NCBI GenBank assembly: GCA_943332855.1
Contig: CALQRA010000020.1
Span: 1 to 35,647 of the forward strand
Length of the DNA stretch: 35,647 nucleotides
Direction of reading: 5' to 3'
DNA from: Candidatus Kuenenia stuttgartensis
GTDB taxonomy: Bacteria; Planctomycetota; Planctomycetia; Pirellulales; UBA1268
The position numbers and the translations under genes were made by a program. The notes under the pieces were generated by a model. The model did no database searches and had not been told where the DNA came from. It saw nothing but the letters and a program-made list of their open reading frames with translations. Positions 33,623-35,647 of this stretch are shown here, piece by piece (the first letter of the stretch is position 1; every line of letters begins with the position of its first letter).

Positions 33623-34714
33623 TCAGGACCGCGTGCGGCGGCGGACGACAAGGAACAGTCCCAGGCCGGCCAGGGCGATGACGTCGAGCGGCAGGAACCG
33701 GTCGCGGTCGGTGTACCGCTTTTCCACCCGCTGGAACTCGTCCCCGGCCGGATCGAACGTGAACGTCAGGTCGTCGGTGCCGGAGGGCCACGTGAAGTCC
33801 TCGAAGGCGGTGAGCCAGGCGTTGGTGGCGCCGCCGGCTGTGCCCTCGGGGAGAACGCCGCCGAGGAACGAGGCATTGACCTCGAGGGGGTGGGAGTAGA
33901 CGAGTCTTCCGGTCTCCCACGGACGGGCCTCGACCCTCTCACCGAGCGTCCCTTGGGCCCGCCCCGGGCCGACGACGAACGCCCGCAGGACGTTGCGCCG
34001 TGGCGAGTCGGGATCGATCTGATCGGTCGGTACGCGATAGGGAAACAGGGGCACGTCGGTCTCAAACGTGAGCCGTACGGCCGAGACGTCGATGTTCGTG
34101 GCGTCGGTCGCATACTTGAAGGCGGTGATCATCCAGCCCTTCTCGACATACGGCCGCGACCAGTCGGTGAGCTCAGGCCGGGAGTCGTAGCCGTTGTTGG
34201 AGAGCCATTCGGTGAGCGCAGCCGGGTCAGCCGCCTTGAGGACGGCGACGTCGTAGCCGCCGACGCGTGCCGTCTTCATCACTTCGACGGCCGCCATCGG
34301 CGGGGGAGCAGCATCGAAGCCCCTGTTGGCCGGCGCCTTGCTCTCGAGCACGAACAGCGTCCAGAGAAGTGAATAGTGGTTTTTCCAGCGGGTCACGTCC
34401 TCGATCCGCGGTTTGATTCGCGTGTTGAGCTGTTCGAAGACGGCGCCGTCGGCCGCCGCGATCTCCGGCACCGTCGGCGAAGGAACGAGAAATCCAAACC
34501 CCTCCTGCCGGGCGCCGGCCGCAAACTTCGCCTCGCGGATGAAGTGCTCGATCCGTGTGGCCGGGTCCCAAACGACGAGGATCTGCTGGTTGGCGATCCG
34601 CACCGGTTGTCCCGGCCGCCAGGCCGGGCAGCAGGCGGGGGCGGGGCTGGCGATGGCGGCGAGGAGGAGCCCGGTTGCCACGAGGTTTAATGTCGAGAAA
34701 GAGCATCGGCGCAT
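33623..34714 (-). CDS. DUF2330 domain protein, exported, with C-terminal membrane anchor
   Basis: A 363-residue protein. The start at 34714 is fixed by GGAGGG a few bases upstream and by the signal peptide (FSTLNLVATGLLLAAIASPAPA) that follows. The mature part begins with CCPAW, as usual for the family. DUF2330 wording includes NQQILVVWDPATRIEHFIREAKF, FGFLVPSPTVPEI, VGGYDVAVLKAADPAALTEWLSNNGY, YVEKGWMITAFKY and VRLTFETDVPLFPYRVP. The C-terminus is a single helix (LDVIALAGLGLFLVV) followed by RRRTRS, so the domain is held outside the cytoplasm. Function unknown. It converges on the cyclase gene with 12 bases between the stops. Confidence 0.9.
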   Translation of the reverse strand: MRRCSFSTLNLVATGLLLAAIASPAPACCPAWRPGQPVRIANQQILVVWDPATRIEHFIREAKFAAGARQEGFGFLVPSPTVPEIAAADGAVFEQLNTRIKPRIEDVTRWKNHYSLLWTLFVLESKAPANRGFDAAPPPMAAVEVMKTARVGGYDVAVLKAADPAALTEWLSNNGYDSRPELTDWSRPYVEKGWMITAFKYATDATNIDVSAVRLTFETDVPLFPYRVPTDQIDPDSPRRNVLRAFVVGPGRAQGTLGERVEARPWETGRLVYSHPLEVNASFLGGVLPEGTAGGATNAWLTAFEDFTWPSGTDDLTFTFDPAGDEFQRVEKRYTDRDRFLPLDVIALAGLGLFLVVRRRTRS

Positions 34715-34878
34715 GTCGCCCTCCGGTCGGTCGCTGGCCGGCGGCAGAGCCGGCCCTGGCTTCGATTCCCCTCCGGAATCTACTTCGGCGTTGGCCGGTC
34801 GGAAAAGCCCTGGCCGACCCCGGCCCCGCGGGTGCGACGGGGAGTGGGGCGGGCGGTGGGCTTGGAACCGGCGGTGGT

Positions 34879-35006
34879 TCAGTCGGCCGGGGCGACGCCG
34901 ACGGGGCTGTTGGAACAGAGGTGGACGATCGCCTTCGCCTTCGGTTCGCTGCCGTCGCGGTGGTCGAGGACGACGCGGGCCCGAAATTGAGGAGGGCGCC
35001 GGCCAT
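34879..35006 (-). pseudogene. probable small gene (~42 codons) broken by a one-base frameshift
   Basis: On the minus strand an ATG at 35006 has AGGAGA eight bases upstream and opens MAGALLN. One frame over, the sequence RARVVLDHRDGSEPKAKAIV followed by HLCSNSPVGVAPAD runs to a TGA at 34879 with the C/G-ending codons typical of real genes here. In contrast, the ATG frame becomes an Arg/Ser/Pro-rich run. Adding one base near 34987 would join them into a ~42-residue protein. I do not recognise the product. It could be a genuine pseudogene, a sequencing error, or a chance pattern. Confidence 0.4.
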
Positions 35007-35105
35007 CGCAGGGTCTCCTGGAGAAACGGAAAAAGGAAGGAGCAGACTCGGCCAGGGATGGTGAAAGAGAGAGCAGTGACCGACGGGCGACATCGAGCCG
35101 ACGGC

Positions 35106-35274
35106 GTCCGGCGACGGGACACGGGCGACCCTGAAGCTCCGTTTGACCCAAGACAGGGGAGGCCCAGTGGGCCCCGGACCTGTGGGTGGTTCATCGGCGG
35201 GGCCGGCAAACGTTTCGTCGATCCTCGGGGGACCTCGTCACTCCTCAAGCGTTCGCCGATCCCCGCCTCGCCTG
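35106..35274 (+). repeat. direct repeat copy A (~169 bp)
   Basis: It begins GTCCGGCGACGGGAC and ends CCCCGCCTCGCCTG. It matches 35433-35600 along its whole length with scattered substitutions. Long identical blocks include AAGCTCCGTTTGACCCAAGA (35134-35153) and CGTCACTCCTCAAGCGTTCG (35236-35255). Confidence 0.85.
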
Positions 35275-35432
35275 TGCGCTGGCCACGACCAGCCACGACC
35301 AGCCACCAGAGTTCGCCCGCTGGCGAGGGGGCGCCCGTGTTCCGAGAGCCGGCGTTGACGGCCAGCGGAGCCATGAGCCGAGAGCGCAGGCGGCATCGAG
35401 TGAGCGGAGGCCCATGGAGGGCCGAAGCGAAC

Positions 35433-35600
35433 GTCCGGCGACGGGACGCGGGCGACCCCGAAGCTCCGTTTGACCCAAGACAGGGGAAGCCCAGTGGGCC
35501 CCGGACCTGTGGGTTGCCCGTCGGCGGGGCCGGCAAAAGTTTCGTCGTTCTTACGGTGCCTCGTCACTCCTCAAGCGTTCGCCGATCCCCGCCTCGCCTG
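35433..35600 (+). repeat. direct repeat copy B (~168 bp)
   Basis: Second copy of the element at 35106-35274, 327 bases downstream. The middle part (TGGGT...CGTCGGCGGGG, and around 35543-35560) is the most diverged. No terminal inverted repeats or transposase were seen, so it is more likely a multi-copy intergenic repeat than an insertion sequence. Confidence 0.85.
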
Positions 35601-35647
35601 CTCGTTGGCACCGAGCAGATCCACAGCAGGACTCGGAAGCGGCCGCA

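Larger units (their letters stand above)
34715..35647. other. ~930-bp gene-poor tail upstream of DUF2330
   Basis: It contains the ribosome binding site and promoter region of the DUF2330 gene, a probable broken micro-gene (34879-35006) and two ~168-bp direct repeats with a 327-bp period. Longer frames here (for example 35245-35478 on the minus strand) are Arg/Ser/Pro-rich and start inside the repeat, so I do not call them. A short tandem CCACGACCAG x2 is at 35283-35302. Confidence 0.55.

Noticed and set aside
35245-35478. 77-codon minus-strand frame starting MGQTELRGRPRPVAGR
   Set aside because: It starts inside the direct repeat with a TTG codon, has no domain, and its composition matches non-coding shadow frames.

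Overview
The window is GC-rich (roughly two-thirds G+C by eye) and densely packed with genes. It looks like a chromosome fragment from a planctomycete, most likely Pirellulales or a relative. The evidence is a DUF1559 protein with a prepilin-type N-terminus, a PVC-type membrane-bound dehydrogenase with HEAT repeats, a PEP-CTERM protein with GloVer-type repeats, an OprB-like porin and a DUF2330 protein. I saw no rRNA, tRNA, CRISPR array, insertion sequence, phage gene or dedicated transcription regulator.

Layout, left to right. (1) 1-3150, minus strand: the N-terminal 634 residues of a PVC-type dehydrogenase that runs off the left edge, preceded by a PLP enzyme of the D-threonine aldolase / D-serine dehydratase family. 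(2) 3660-6061, plus: a PEP-CTERM repeat protein and a DHDPS/NAL-family aldolase. (3) 6074-12031, minus: an ethanolamine ammonia-lyase module made of a single-chain EutB-EutC fusion, the reactivase EutA and an ACT-type amine permease. EutA and the permease overlap by one base. A plus-strand SdpI-family gene sits between eutA and eutBC. No microcompartment shell genes are in view. (4) 12238-17059: an AI-2E family exporter (plus), then on the minus strand DUF1559, a lipoprotein and a two-domain AhpD-like protein, plus a small secreted protein with a recognisable sigma-70-type promoter.

(5) 17365-28648, plus: seven tightly spaced genes, probably one operon. They encode an Fe-dependent alcohol dehydrogenase, an aldehyde dehydrogenase, an IlvD/Edd-family sugar-acid dehydratase (4-base overlap with the previous gene), a secreted serine hydrolase, a copper/TPQ amine oxidase without signal peptide, an ethanolamine-type (EAT) permease and a domain-permuted family III CoA-transferase. 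(6) 28816-30441, minus: an OprB-like porin, separated from the operon by strong hairpins. (7) 30691-33610, plus: a coiled-coil protein built of five 36-residue repeats, one base ahead of a GAF-GAF-PAS class III adenylyl cyclase. The leader carries a CRP-like palindrome and a hairpin that covers the ribosome binding site. (8) 33623-34714, minus: DUF2330. The last 0.9 kb holds a probable frameshifted micro-gene and a pair of ~168-bp direct repeats.

The metabolic theme I infer is use of small amines and amino alcohols by two independent routes. One is an adenosylcobalamin lyase (EutBC plus EutA) with its own permease. The other is an amine oxidase with an EAT permease and aldehyde- and alcohol-handling enzymes. 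The most unusual items are the EutBC fusion with a substituted substrate-contact Asp, the seven-gene amine oxidase operon, and the 36-residue-repeat/cyclase pair with its structured leader.
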